From Falciphora oryzae (taxonomy: Eukaryota > Ascomycota > Sordariomycetes > Magnaporthales > Magnaporthaceae): DNA of 64,000 bases. Numbering within the stretch: the first letter of the stretch is position 1; each line of letters begins with the position of its first letter. The notes under the pieces were generated by a model. It saw only the letters and a list, made by a program, of their open reading frames with translations. It did not search any database and was not told the origin of the DNA. Made by a program: the position numbers and the translations under genes. This document shows, one piece after another, positions 43,976-56,215 of this stretch. Location: positions 402,208 to 466,207 of the forward strand of contig JNVV01000001.1 in the NCBI GenBank assembly GCA_000733355.1. Reading direction: 5' to 3'.

Positions 43976-46900
43976 GTTTCTTTTGTTGTGGGTGGGTGAT
44001 GGTTGGAGGCCGCCGCAGGGAGCGTGGTTGCTCTCCGGGCAGGGTTCGAAGTCCCCTCCGTGGGTCATGCCGCTGGGCCTTCTTCCTTCCTTTTTTTGTG
44101 GGTGGGTGATGGCCAGAGGCTGTGACAGCGAGCGTGGTTGCTCTCCGTCGTCCTCATTCCTTCCTTTCTATGTCCTTGCTTCTTCAACTTCACTGGGCAA
44201 GGCTGGTCATACGATTGATCGGTGATCACACTCTGTTACAGCAAAGGATCAAACAAAGAAGCACACACATTTTTGACGATGAAAGCTGTAACCACTACTG
44301 ATTCCCGAAGTCTCGTAGAGAAGCAAAACGTCCTCTCAAAGCCGGGCGCCCAGTAAAACGGGTCCGCAAAAATACGTTCTTCTATGCCAGAGCGAAAACA
44401 TCCACGCCGATAGAGAAGACGGAACAGTGGATGTCGATATGCACACCTCGAAGAGGCATGCATTGCTGGCAATGGTACTATGGAGAAGTCAAGGAGAGCG
44501 CTACAAAGCAGCCAACCTACCGTGCCGGGGAGATAACGGGGGGAAAAATCTGTTTCCAGAACGCCATTCGGGACGTCGTTGCAGATCCCTCTCTCCCATC
44601 TGCAGGATTTTATTTCCCGTGCCGTCAATCACCGCCGCGTACTCCGAGGAGATATGCATGCGGCCGGGAAATGTGAAGCAAGCAATTGCATCCCAGACGC
44701 AAAAAGAAAAAAAAAAAATACTATCGAGGTTTGTTGGGCTTCAGGCCATGGGCCTTGGGCCGGAGAATGGTGGTTGGTGAAGTGTAATAAATGTTGGTGG
44801 TGCATCAGTAAGAAATTTCTGCTTGGTGCGAACGCGATCGAGCTTTTTGATGGCAGGAGCTTGACCGCCTTGGCTTACATAACACCGCCTAATGTCTCGG
44901 GCGCGGCAGAGCCTAAAAAAAAGGGGACGGGAGTCGGTGCCGTCACGCACGACGTCCTGAATCAGGCCAGTCGAACTGTCTGTGTCCACGAAGTTGTATG
45001 CTCCATTCTATTCAGACTCACATCAACACCATTGAATCTGATCCAGCCGGGTCAGTGTGGCCACGACTACAGGCCAGCGATGGATCCGTCTACAGCAACA
45101 ACATGAACGCAACCCGAGCCACACAGCTGGCCGACCGACGACTTAGGACTTCGGGTGGCCGCCGGCCATCGCCAACCAGGTGCTTGTCCATCCGGGTTCC
45201 TGGTTCCGAGCTCCGTGGCATCGTGTCCGCCGTCTGCAGTTGTCGGGCACTGACTAGGCCAGGCCTGCAGCGCACCACCACCAGGTCACCACCAGCCTTG
45301 GACTCTGCGTGGCGCTCACTCAAAATTCTTCTCGTCCCATCATCGTGTCGGCGTCCCTGCGCTCGCACAGGTAGCCGGCCACGTACCCAACCTCTCGCCC
45401 TGGCTTGGAGATGCAGCCTCATTTTTTCCCTCTCATCTTCCTTCCTGCCCATCTGGCCTTGTGGACTTGGCGGCTTGCCTGGCGTTGGCTGGACGAGTTG
45501 CTCGCCTGCCTCACGCTGCTTCACCATCGCCATCACATCCCCTGCCTCATTTCGGCCTCGCCCGTGGGCCCGCTGCTGCTAGCCTGGATGCGGGATTGTT
45601 CTCGAAACGCTAGAATGAGAGGACAGGCCGCTAGCGCTTGACGGTCGAAACGTACGAACCGAGAGCGCCAAGCCGCCAACCAGGGACGTCGAATGCAGCC
45701 CCGCGCGCCCGTCGGGTCTACCAGTTCCTGAGCACAGACGCGGCCGTCCGGCGCGTTCTAGCGAGGACGGCCAAGCGCCGCCGGCCACACCTGTCTATTG
45801 CCAGCGCCCTGTGGGATGTTGGTGGCCCGGAGGGGCGGGAGACGAGCCCTCGAATTAGAGTGCGGCGGCGCACACGCTCTGTCCCCCTCGCCGGGAGTTG
45901 CCCCAGCGGGGCTTTTCGCCTGACACCTCTTAGCCCGCCGTTTCAGCACGCTGGCCCTCGCGCCGCCTAGTGGACGTGCGCTGCCTTTCTTTCTTTTCCT
46001 GTGTGATCACCACGGCCGCCCCCGCGATGGCTTGCAGTCTATTGAACTTTCTTGCGGGAACCTGCGTTTCTTTTTGTCCGTTTCTCTCCTTGTCCAATTT
46101 CAGGCCTTCCCCAGCTTCCCTATTTCGTCGGTCCCGCTGGGCCTATCTGTCCCAAACTAACACACCAAACCATGAACGCCATGTTCTCTCGATGACCGTA
46201 CCCAGTGGAAGGTTCTGCAGAGGAGATCTCCCGCAGACCTTGCCGGTCTCGGGCTACGGCCCTTCGGAGGGCGAAGACGTACATGTTGCGCACCACAGAT
46301 GCACATCCAGGATCGTGGGCTGCCGCCTAAGCGACCTCGCAAAGAGGGTGCTAGAAAGCACGTCCCGTCGGCCAGAATGTTTGAGAAGCAAGCGCCCATT
46401 CCCAAGGGGTCACAACGCGCACTGACTCAGTCTTATCTAGACTCTCTCCCTGGCTTTCCACAGCGGCGCTTTGGGCCTCGCGTCCTGATGACCCGAATCC
46501 AGCGGCTGGCTGCCCGCCCTCTGCCGCCTGGGATATCTGGGTTGGGCCCATCCGATCAGTGTTGGATCAGGCCGCCGAGTTCAGTGTTTCGGTACCACTC
46601 CTACCAAGCCCGGGAGGCCCCGCTGGTAAATATCAGCGAATATGGTCGGCGGATCGCCTGGTGCCACCACCCGACGGCCCATGGATCCCAGACGCCCGCG
46701 CACACCCATGCCTATGCTTTCCTGGCATTCGAGCACCCCACGTCCGGACGGGGACCAAGCCATCACACAGACAAGCCCAACAGCCGCTGTGGACGCTTGC
46801 TGTGGCGACGCCATCCTCCCCTTGGTATCGGCAATCAGAGCCTGGCACCCTCTCAACACCCCCCCGGGATGAGATCTGATGAACGCCCGCAACATAGCTA

Positions 46901-47519
46901 CCTAGCTATCCGGGTGCATTCTACCGCCCGTCCCCTTCACTCCACTTTGGTATTATCCCGGCCTTGTCCTCCCCAATTATGTTATGCATGGCGGCCTCTC
47001 CGAAACCCTTGAGGGTTGGGGGGGTTCTTTTAGTTGTGCCTGCGCTTCGAAGAGGCTCCACCGGACGTCGTCCGAGCTCTCGTCGTGAGAGAGCTGGCGG
47101 GGCGCCGAATAGTCCCATCCATCCTTACGATATCCATCGCGGGATTCTCGCCCACACCCTGCCAACCTCTCGGCTTCTATATCGTTCCGCTTTCCCCTCT
47201 TTATTTGAATAACTGGAGCCGCAGGGTCTCTCGGCCGTACTTGGGACGAACGAAGTCAAAAAAAGAGACTGCCAGCGGACGCTTGTTGGGTTGGTGCCCG
47301 ACCAAGCCAGCTCATCGTCATCCTTGATGCTCTGCGCTGCTTCCTCATCTCCCTTCTATTACACTCCCCGCCGCCACTAAGTGAAGTGTCCTCTATGCTC
47401 ACTTCGTTCCTTTTTTTTTTTTTCCTTTATCCACTTTCCCCTCCACCTTGTCGCTCTTTTCTCTGTGCCCTCTCCACTTATCCCAAACGTCCGGCGGCCT
47501 GCTTGTACATACCTGCAGA
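43973..47519. other. Intergenic region, 3.5 kb
   Basis: It starts with a diverged direct duplication (43988-44147). The remainder up to the chitinase has only short, overlapping frames without domains; the last 150 bp are C/T-rich promoter/leader. No further RNA gene was recognised. Confidence 0.45.
43988..44147. repeat. Two copies of a ~110-bp direct repeat unit
   Basis: Copies begin at 43988 and 44098, each with GTGGGTGGGTGATGG, a variable middle, then AGCGTGGTTGCTCTCCG, and each is followed by a C/T-rich CCTTCCTT tail. They lie directly downstream of the 5S gene. Confidence 0.8.
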
Positions 47520-48969
47520 ATGAGCTCCTCATCGTCGTCATCGCGTAAGACACGCAAGTCTCACGGCGGCTCAAGCGTCATGTTTGCAAATGCCGTTTAT
47601 TTCCCTAGCCATTATATTTACAAGGGCGATACACCCGGGCAGATGAACTACAACTGCATCAGCCATGTCTACTACGCATATGCTCAGATATCAGCCGATG
47701 GGAGTGTCCTTGTGAGTTTGCCGTGCCACGGTAGCTTCCTCAATACTACGGCTTACTAGTCGTGGGAGCCGATCTCGAAGGGCGCAGCTGACCTGGAGAA
47801 TCCTACAATACCGAAGCTCGGCGACGAATGGGCAGATGCCAGGGCGCCTTGTGATGGCGTGAATGGTGGGCTGGGCTCGCTGATGCACATCAAGGCAAAA
47901 TATCCTCATCTGCAAGTGGTATTGTCGATTGGAGGTGGCTCATCGAGCGAGATATTCCCCCTTGTCGCTAGCAATGCGGCACTCCGTGACAACTTTGCCC
48001 GGTCAGCACTCGGTCTAGTCGAGGCCTCAGGGCTTGATGGAATCGATGGTGCGACTCTCCCCCACTTGGACCAAACAAACCGAGGCCATCCACATCCCCA
48101 ATCATCCAGGCGCCGGAGACAAGAGAACCTACAAAGATATACTTCCCAAGAAAGGACCCGGGTTGCTAATGTTCCTCGATAGTGGACTGGGAGTATCCGA
48201 GCACACCGGATCAAGGGGCGGATTTCCTCGCTCTCTTGGCCACAATACGGCTCTATCTCACCGAAGATCGGTTCATTCTGACGGCGGCACTGCCGGCCGG
48301 CATCCCCGTGCTGCAGAATATCAACTTTGCGACGGCTGCCGAATACCTCGACTACATCAACCTTAAGGCATTCGACTTTTACGGCCACTGGACGCACAAG
48401 TGCGGCCACCACGGGCAACTGTACGCCCGGGGCAGGGACGAGCCCTCGGGCGCGGGCGCGGTCCAGCACCTGATGGCCAACCGATTCCCGGCACGAAAGA
48501 TCCTCCTCGGGGTGCCCGTCTTTGGGCGAAGCTTTCTCAACACCTCTGGTCCCGGACACAAGTTCAGGGGCGCGGGTGGAGAGGACGGCATGTTTGAGTA
48601 CCGCGAGCTCCCGCGCAGGGGCACCAGGGAGCAGGTGGACAAGGGGACTGCAGCCGCGCAGTGCGTTGGCGGGGACGGCGGCTTCGTCACATACGACAAC
48701 CCGGAGACAGTCAAGATGAAGGCGGCGTTTTGCAAGCAGAAGGGGCTTGGGGTGAGTGATTTTCTTCTGCTTTTTTTTTTTTTTTTCTCTCCCTCTCTTC
48801 CCCGTCATCACTTTCAACGCCCCTGCCCTGATCGTGCGGAGTCACCCTGTGCTAACCACGTTTCTTCCCATCGGTTCAGGGGCTTTTCTACTGGGCCGGG
48901 CCGGCAGATGCAAAGGAAAGCAAAAGGAGCCTGATTGCTGCCGGCTTCCGCACCCTTCACGGCTCGTAG
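47520..48969 (+). CDS. Glycoside hydrolase family 18 chitinase
   Basis: Exons 47520..47711, 47760..48048, 48183..48751 and 48880..48969 give 379 aa. It hydrolyses chitin beta-1,4 bonds with retention. The TIM barrel begins at FANAVYFPSHYIYKGDTPGQ; SIGGG marks strand 3 and the catalytic motif D-G-I-D-V-D-W-E-Y-P is split by intron 2 after the first base of the Val codon, placing the acid Glu at ~164. Later conserved parts are ALPAGIPVLQNINF, YINLKAFDFYGHW, ILLGVPVFGRSF, and FVTYDNPETVKMKAAFCKQKGLG/GLFYWAGPADA. The protein starts with a Ser/Lys-rich tail and has no signal peptide and no binding module, so it is probably intracellular or released on lysis (autolytic type). All phases agree. Confidence 0.94.
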
Positions 48970-49919
48970 GCAATGCGTGATTTTTTTTTTCCTTTTTTTC
49001 TTTTGGGTGTGTGTGTATGTGCTAGTTCAACAAGGGAAAAGAAGGTTCACATGGGTCGGGGCGTTGATCACACCGTAGGACACGGGCATGGGCATGGGCA
49101 TGGCATGGACATCCATTGCGGGTTGGGAAAATGGTCGCGGCACACGAAACGCTTTCATGATGGACCCGGCGTCGAACACCGGGTCGGCGGTTCTTCTTGT
49201 TTGGACTGTTTTCATTCTTGTGTTTCTTTATTCATTCTCTTCTTCTCATGTCTTTTGTATTGATATTACCTAGGGAGCATTTAGACCTCGGCTTGGGATG
49301 ACGACGGTGTAAGGAGCATATAGATCTGGCTAGACTTTGGCGAGAAAACAAAACACTCTCTTGGGTCCATGTCGTTTAGGCGGTCCCAGGTTCGCTAGAG
49401 ATGTGCCTGGGATGCGACCAGGGGTCGCTCCAGTTAGGCAGAAAGATATCCGGCATCTCTAGGCGACGGAACGGAAGGAGCCGAGGGCGCGGATGAGCTT
49501 CCTTCCATTCATGGATTGTGATGTGGTGCCTCGAGTCATTCGTGTTTCCTTGCTTCTTTTCTCTTCGCTTCCCCTCTCTTTGTTTTTTTCAACACCTTTG
49601 CACGCAAGCTGCTGCAAAAGCCGTGAAGCTGCAGCCGAGTGTGGCGTGTTATACATTTATTACGTTCGTCTCTTGTCCGGTGAACTCTCTGGGGCAAGGC
49701 GAGAGGTGGTCGACTGGGGAGATTTCGGATGACGGGGTGCAATTGCCTGATCCGGTCTGGGTTAGTGAAGCCCCACGCGCTGCGGCCAGGGGCCTAGGAA
49801 CGCTAAACACACGCTAACACGTGACAGTAATTGACCTCAATCGCGGGAGCTCGCAGCTCGCCCAAGCCGTCGAGTAAGACGAAACCGCAACCGACCCGAC
49901 CCAGATGTGACGGTTTACC
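48970..49919. other. Intergenic region, 950 bp
   Basis: It contains the chitinase 3' UTR and VPS53 promoter, with an imperfect GGGCAT hexamer array at 49083-49108 and several T-runs. No gene is seen. Confidence 0.5.
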
Positions 49920-52720
49920 ATGAATGGAAGCACCCTCACCGAGCCGTCCTCGCTGGATGCCGGTAAGTCACTAGCACTAGCCCCTGGGTGAGACTGGTGG
50001 CTGTCAAAGGTGCGCATCAGGCATGCACAGCCTGCCCGCCCCTGAAGATGAAAGAGACCGAGGGCGCGAGGCTGACACGTTCTGCAAACCCTAGTCGACT
50101 ACGACCCCGTACGGCACCTCAACCTCCTCTTCTCGACCCCGGCATCGGTCGGCTCGCTAGACCCGGTCTGCCGCACGCTGCAGGCGCACAAGGATGGGCT
50201 CTCAGACACGATAGCGGAGCTGGAGACGGCCCAGGCCTACGGGCCGTCGGCGTCGCTGGAGCGGATGCAGAGCGCGCAGGCGGAGCTGGCCGGCCTGTTC
50301 CAGCGCATCGAGGGCGTGCGCACGCGGGCGCTGCAGACGGAGCGCGACATCACCACCATGACGGCCGACATCAAGCGCCTCGACGGCACCAAGCGCAACC
50401 TGACGCTGTCCATGACGGCCCTCAAGCGCCTGCAGATGCTCACGACCGCCTACGAGCAGCTGCGGGGGCTGGCCCGCACGCGCCAGTACCGCGAGTGCGC
50501 TGGTCTGCTGCAGGCGGTGCTGCAGCTCATGCGCCACTTCAACAGCTACCGCTCCATCGAGCAGATCGCGGCCCTGAGTCGCAACGTGTCGGAACTGCAG
50601 CGCGAGCTGCTCGAGCAGGTGTGCGAGGACTTCGAGCTCGCCTTCGCAAAGGACGACATCGCCGCCCGCCGGCCGGTCCTCGTCGAGGCCTGCCTGGTCA
50701 TGGACGCCCTGGGCGACAACGCGCGCGCCCGCCTCGTCACCTGGTACGTCAACACGGAGCTGCGCGAGTACCGCCACGTCTTCCGCGGCAACGATGAGGC
50801 CGGCTCGCTCGACAACATCGGCCGCCGCTACGCCTGGTTCCGCCGCGCCCTCAAGACCCACGAGGACGAGCACGCCGCCATCTTCCCGCCGCACTGGCGC
50901 GTCAACGAGACCCTGGCCGCCGCCTTCTGCGACGGCACCCGCGACGACCTCAAGGGCGTGCTTGAGCGCTCCATGCGCAGGCCCGACGCCGCCGGCAAGG
51001 TCGATGTCAACCTGCTGCTCAGCTGCCTGCAGGAGACGCTCGACTTTGAGCAGTCGCTCGAGCGCCGCTTCGCCGGTGCCGACGGCGGCCCGCCCCGCGC
51101 CAGCATTGACACGCTGAGCTCGGCCGACGAGCGCGGCGCGGGGGCCCAGCCGTTTAACGGCTCCATATCTGTCGCCTTCGAGCCATACCTCAGCCTCTGG
51201 GTCGACTCGCAGGACCGCCAGCTGGCCGCCATGATACCCAAGTACAAGACCCAGCCGCTGCTGGCCGAGGACGACGAGTTCAGCCCCCAGGCCGTCATCC
51301 CGTCTGCCATCGAGCTGTTCCACGTTTACAAGACGACGCTGTCGCAGTGCGCCAAGCTGTCGACGGGTGATCACCTGCTGGACCTCACGCGGACTTTCGC
51401 CAAGTACCTGGACGAGTACGCTCAGCAGGTCCTGCTCGGGATCCTGCAGAGGAGTGACGGGTCAGGAGGAGGGGCGGGCCCGCCGGCGCAGGACGTGGTC
51501 CTGGTGCTCAACACGGCCGACTTCTGGCACACAAACACGAACCAGCTCGAGGAGAACATCCGGAAGCGGGTGGACGCGGAGCTGGCGGCCAAGGTGGAGC
51601 TGACTTCGCAGTCGGACGCGTTCCTGGGCGTGGCCAGCGCGGCGGTGCTCGCTCTCGTGCACCGGGTTGAGGTGGCGTGCGAGGGGGCGTGGCGCGAGAT
51701 GAAGAACACAAACTGGAGCCGCATGGAGGGCGTCGGAGACCAGAGCTCGTACGTGGCCGAGCTGCTCCGGTGCGTCAACGCCGGCGCCGAGGAGATGCTG
51801 CCGCTCGTGGCCAAGCAGCAGTACGCGCGCGCCTTTTGCGACAATCTTGTCGAGCAGATGGCCGGCGCGTACGTCTCGAATATCGTGTTGTGTCGGCCCG
51901 TGTCGGAGGTTGGGGCTGAGCAGGTAGGTTTCGTGCATCGATTATTGTTCAGGGAGGAGGGTGAGCGTGTGGTGATGATGCTAACTTTGCTACTGAAAAG
52001 ATGCTTCTGGACAAATACGTCCTCACCAAGTCGTTTGAGAACCTCATGTCGTACCACACGCACTCCAACAGCAACGGGCCCTCGGGCCACACACCATCGG
52101 CGAGTTTCGTCAAGCGCGTCAACCAGAGCATGGCGCGTGTCGACCCGCTGCTCAAGACGCTGCAGGTGCGGGCATCGCCTCCCGAGGGGCTGGTGCAGGC
52201 GTACCTGATCCACATCGGCGACCGGTCCGACGTCAACTTCCGCAAGATCCTCGACCTCAAAGGCCTGCGCTCAAAGGCGGACCAGTCGCACCTCATGGAG
52301 CTCTTTGCAATCCACCGCGAGGGCCCCGCCGCCGGCCGCCAGCTCGTGCCGCAGTCCCCGCTGCTGACCCCGCTCATGGCCTCGTCGTCCATGGGCGGCG
52401 GCGGCATCGGGTCAGTGGGCGGCAGCGTCGTCGTGCCGGCCGGCGTCGGCGCCGGGCTCGACGCCGCCAGCAGCCTCGGCGAGAAGCTGCTCAGCGCCGC
52501 CCGCGACGGCGCGCAGGCCGGCGTCACGGGCTTGGGCGTCACCATGCCTGCGGTCAACAGTGGCGCCGTGGGTGTGGGCGGCGCCGGTGCTGCGGACAAG
52601 GCTACGATCAACGAGAACCTCAAGAATATTGGCAAGTTCTTCCGCAGGGACATTGGCGGGCTCGGCGCCCGGTTCGGGAAGCGGGACGTCTCGGGCGGGC
52701 CGGGGCCTGGTGGGGACTGA
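49920..52720 (+). CDS. VPS53: GARP complex subunit Vps53
   Basis: Exons 49920..49962, 50095..51923 and 52001..52720 give 863 aa. Vps53 is a subunit of the GARP tethering complex (with Vps51/52/54) that captures endosome-derived vesicles at the trans-Golgi. The spliced N-terminus reads MNGSTLTEPSSLDAVDYDPVRHLNLLFSTP, the typical Vps53 opening. The N-terminal coiled-coil (SLERMQSAQAELAGLFQRIEGV, ITTMTADIKRLDGTKRNLTLSM) mediates complex assembly; the middle and C-terminal helical-rod regions follow (YLSLWVDSQDRQLAAMIPKY, LLDLTRTFAKYLDEYAQQVL, MLLDKYVLTKSFENLMSYH, YLIHIGDRSDVNFRKILDLKG). A Gly/Ser/Ala-rich tail of ~110 residues ends the protein. Phases agree at both introns. Confidence 0.94.
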
Positions 52721-52992
52721 AATGGCTCCAGGGGTATCGTTTGAGGGATTTGCTTTTGCTTTTTGTTATGAGCACAGCGCATCAAACAAGACATTTACAT
52801 TTAGAAGCAGGATCCGGGGGGGATAATGGGGATAATATCTCATGATTGCATTTTAGTTACGTACGTAGCCGACGGCGTCGCGATACCGACTTCGATGATC
52901 CACAGACGGGAGACACTCATCCAAACTCTGGGCGCCTTCCTCCCACAGATGGACCCGCCAGGGTGCATCCGACAACAACCCAAAGCGAATCA

Positions 52993-53066
52993 GCTCGCTT
53001 AGCTCAGTTGGTTAGAGCGTCGTACTAATAATGCGAAGGTCGCCAGTTCGACCCTGGTAGTGAGCA
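52993..53066 (+). tRNA. tRNA-Ile (anticodon AAT)
   Basis: An intronless cloverleaf: acceptor GCTCGCT/AGTGAGC (seven pairs, one G-T), D-arm GCTC...GAGC with AGTTGGTTA loop, anticodon stem TCGTA/TGCGA around loop CTAATAA (anticodon AAT, read as inosine at position 34), T-arm GCCAG-TTCGACC-CTGGT, discriminator A. The B box GTTCGACCC and A box TTAGCTCAGTTGG are intact. The first T-run of four or more downstream is about 47 bp away. Confidence 0.96.
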
Positions 53067-53495
53067 TTATAAGGTCTCGGCAATCCGGTTCAAGCCCCGG
53101 AAACAAGACAACCATTTTTGCTTTTGCTTTTTTTTTTTTTTTTTTTTTTTTTTTTCTTTTCTTTCTCCTTTGCCAACCCCCTATTATTCCCTTTTGCATC
53201 CGTTATCCGTGTTTAGGTTTCGACTTTTCGGCTTATTTTCCGATTCATTGCATCCTCTAGCGGGCCACACTGCATTTCACTGATGCGCTCGGTTCTCACG
53301 TCGATGTTTTTCGCTTCTTATTTATTAGCCGCAAAGGGGCATCAAAAACGGCTTCGGTCTAATTTTTTTCTCTAAATATCGTCTATAAACACCCCGACGC
53401 CTCTAACCAGTGTCTGTTCATGCAACGGATATTGGCCACAAGACGCCACACAAATCAGCCGGGAAATAAACTGAAGCGCTCGCGGAGATGTTTCA
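53067..53495. other. Intergenic region with T28 tract
   Basis: The flank of the tRNA and 3' UTR of thioredoxin reductase. It contains a T-arm-like sequence at 53080-53102 and T28 at 53128-53155. Confidence 0.5.
53128..53155. repeat. T28 homopolymer
   Basis: Uninterrupted T28, 62 bp downstream of the tRNA-Ile gene. Confidence 0.9.
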
Positions 53496-54667
53496 TCAAA
53501 TGCTGGGCTTGGCCTCGGCCTGGGCCTCCTCCAGCTCCGACAGGAACTTCTCGGCCTCCATGGCGGCCATGCATCCCGAGCCGGCGCTCGTGATGGCCTG
53601 CCTGTACCTCTTGTCCTGTACGTCTCCGGCGGCGAAGACGCCCTCGACGCTGGTCAGCGGCGTCCCGGGCGTCGTCTTGATGTATCCGTCCTCGTCCACC
53701 TCGAGCTGGCCCTTGACGAGCTGCGTGGCCGGGTCGTGGCCGATGGCGTAGAAGAGCCCGTTTGCCTCGAGCGTCTCCAGGGCGCCCGTGACGACGTCCT
53801 TGACCACGATGTGCGTCATGAGCCCCTTTGCGCCCTCGCTACCTTTGACCTCGACGCCCGTCGTGTTGAAGCGCACCGTCACCTTGGGGTGGGCCAGCAG
53901 GCGCTTGGCCATGATGCTGCTCGCGCGCAGCTTGTCGCGGCGGACCAGCACCGTGACGTGGCTGCCGTACTTTGTCAGGAACATGGCCTCCTCTGCGGCC
54001 GAGTCGCCACCGCCGATGACGACCAAGGGCTTGTCGCGGAAGATGGGTACCGCCCCGTCGCAGACGGCGCAGGCCGAGATGCCGTTCTGCCAGTACTTGT
54101 CCTCCCCCGGGAGGCCGAGGCGGCGGGCCGACGCGCCCGTGGCGATGACGACGGCGTCGGCCGTGTGGGTCTCGTCGGGGGACCACTCGGTCGAGAACTT
54201 GAAGGGCCGGGAAGACAGGTCCAGCTTGGCGATCGTCTCGGAGATGATGGTGGTCTCGAACCGGACGGACTGCGCGCGCATGGCGTCCATGAGCCCTTGG
54301 CCCGAGATGCCGTCGGGGAAGCCGGGGAAGTTCTCGACGTCGGTGGTTGTGGTCAGCTGGCCGCCTGCTGCGGTGCCGTTGGCCATGAAGCCCTCGTACA
54401 TGACGGCTGGTTTCGGTTAGCGTCGTGTGTGCGTTCCCCGGTTAGATTGGGCCGGTGGAATCGTGGCTCACGCTTCAGGTTCGCTCGCGCCAGGTAGATG
54501 GCGGCCGTGTGGGCGGCGGGCCCGGAGCCGATGACTATCGCGAGAGGTAGGCGGTTGTTAGCTCAAGTCGCCGGTCTCGAAAGCACAAAGCCGCATCACG
54601 CGCGGGGGACGGCTTGGCAGCTGCGGGTGTGAGGAACACACGACGTACTAACTACTTTGCTGTGCAT
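53496..54667 (-). CDS. TRR1: Thioredoxin reductase (NADPH)
   Basis: Three exons, complement(53496..54406, 54472..54534, 54649..54667), give 330 aa, the low-molecular-weight fungal type. It reduces thioredoxin with NADPH through FAD and a CxxC disulfide. Exon 1 is 19 nt (MHSKVV) and joins [26 protein letters not shown] site [10 protein letters not shown] (~9-18), [22 protein letters not shown], redox motif CAVC at 140-143, NADPH site [10 protein letters not shown] (159-168) and VRRDKLRAS, and the second FAD motif [22 protein letters not shown]. All phases agree. It supports peroxiredoxins, ribonucleotide reductase and sulfate assimilation; the Neurospora orthologue is cys-9. Confidence 0.96.
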
Positions 54668-56162
54668 GGTTCGTTTCGCGGCAGCGCCGATGGTGGACTG
54701 GAGCTCGCTCGGACGGGCAGCCTGCTGCTTGTTGAGCCCGGCGGCGGCGATGGCGGCGGAGAAACCGGGGCCACTCGACCGAAGGGTGCGTCTAAAGGTC
54801 GAGGAGAACAGCTTGGCGGTTTGTTCCGGTCGTTGTCGTCGTCGTTATTGAACCTGCTCGTCGCCCTAGCTGCTTAAGCAGAGTTCGCCGTCTAGGTAGG
54901 GTATTTATAGACAGGCTGCATATGCTGTTCGTCTCAAGGTCAACCAAAAGGTCGAGTCGTCCGGGATTTGCAGGAAATCAAATCGGATGGCGGTTTGTCA
55001 GCGCGGGGTGGGTTTGCCGGCCGGCTTCGGGCACAACCGCATCGAAATTCGCCGATCCCTGTGCTGGCCACAGGATTTTGAGACGCACTTTCGCCCCGCT
55101 TACGCAGGTACCAACAGTCCGACCATGTCGACCTCAAATGATTCCAAATCTCGGGGAGTGTTCGAATCAAGACTTATAATTATACAACCTTGGATCTGGA
55201 AGCCTGTCTCATCGCACCGCCTGCAATGACAAAATCAACGCCAGCTGCCCTCATCACTGTGCCCGGGCATTGCGAAGAGCTCATCGACTGTGGCTACCTA
55301 CCTAGTCTGTGGGCTTCGCCAACGAGCGAATGGCTGACATGGCTTGCTTGGCCATCTTTGCGGGGCTTAGCAATTCAGGGGAGGCGGTGCGGGCGCGACA
55401 TCTCGGAACGCTGATTTTGACTACCAGCTCTGTTTCTGGGGTGAAGACACACGCTCATTGCTCCCAATAGCTGCATACCTCTCGCAAGATATCGCTCGCC
55501 TCCAGCCGTGGACATTGAAGGCAGACTCTCGCCTGAATCACCTAAGGCTCGCCCCGTTTTCTTGATATTTAGGCTGGTGGGTAAGGCTCTGCAAAAATCC
55601 CGGGCGCTAGCTAGCGCCCGGTGGCTTGCTTTTGAAATATCCCCACCCATTCAACTCTGTGGCTTTGCCAATCATGAACCAAAGAAAGCCCAGCCTGCTG
55701 CAAGTGGCTGCCTGTCTGCAAGCCCCCTCCAAGGACCGACGGCCTCACCTGGGAGAGGGAGGGGGAGGCAGCGAAGGGGTTCCGCGTACACCCTCTCTCT
55801 CTCTCTCTCTCCGGCCAAGTTTCCCTCCTTGTTCTGTCTTTCCCTTCCTCCACTCTACGCAGGGCTACGGCAGCACCATCTTTGTATAAATACCATCGCC
55901 ACGCTTGCTCATTTTAGATCGAGCGTCCGAGTCGACGCACACTACTATCTACTCTCCTCTCCTATCCTCTAACATTTCCTACGACTATACCATCAACTCT
56001 ATCCTTCGTCCCACCTGACCTACCTTCTTCGTGTTGTCTTTTACTCCAGAGTCGTGTGCTTTTCCCACCCGATTTTGGCATCCACTTGCCCCTTCCCCAT
56101 TGCCATTCCTTCTGTTACTCTCTTCTTCACAATCCAACTTCTACCTCGACGTCTCTTCCACG
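54668..56162. promoter_or_regulatory. Divergent promoter region TRR1 / NLR, 1.5 kb
   Basis: A (CT)9 microsatellite at 55793-55810 and a TATAAATA at 55885-55892 facing the NLR gene, followed by a C/T-rich leader of about 250 nt without ATG. No gene is recognised. Confidence 0.45.
55885..55892 (+). promoter_or_regulatory. TATA box of the NLR gene
   Basis: TATAAATA followed by a pyrimidine-rich leader. The first ATG downstream is at 56163. Confidence 0.5.
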
Positions 56163-56215
56163 ATGTGGACCCCACTCGGTACACAATCGGATGGATTGCC
56201 GCCCTTCCAACCGAG

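Noticed and set aside
44041..44075. tRNA suggested by GGGTTCGAAGTCCC
   Set aside because: No matching acceptor, D or anticodon arms around this T-arm-like sequence.
50202..51374. 390-codon minus-strand frame
   Set aside because: Antisense to VPS53.
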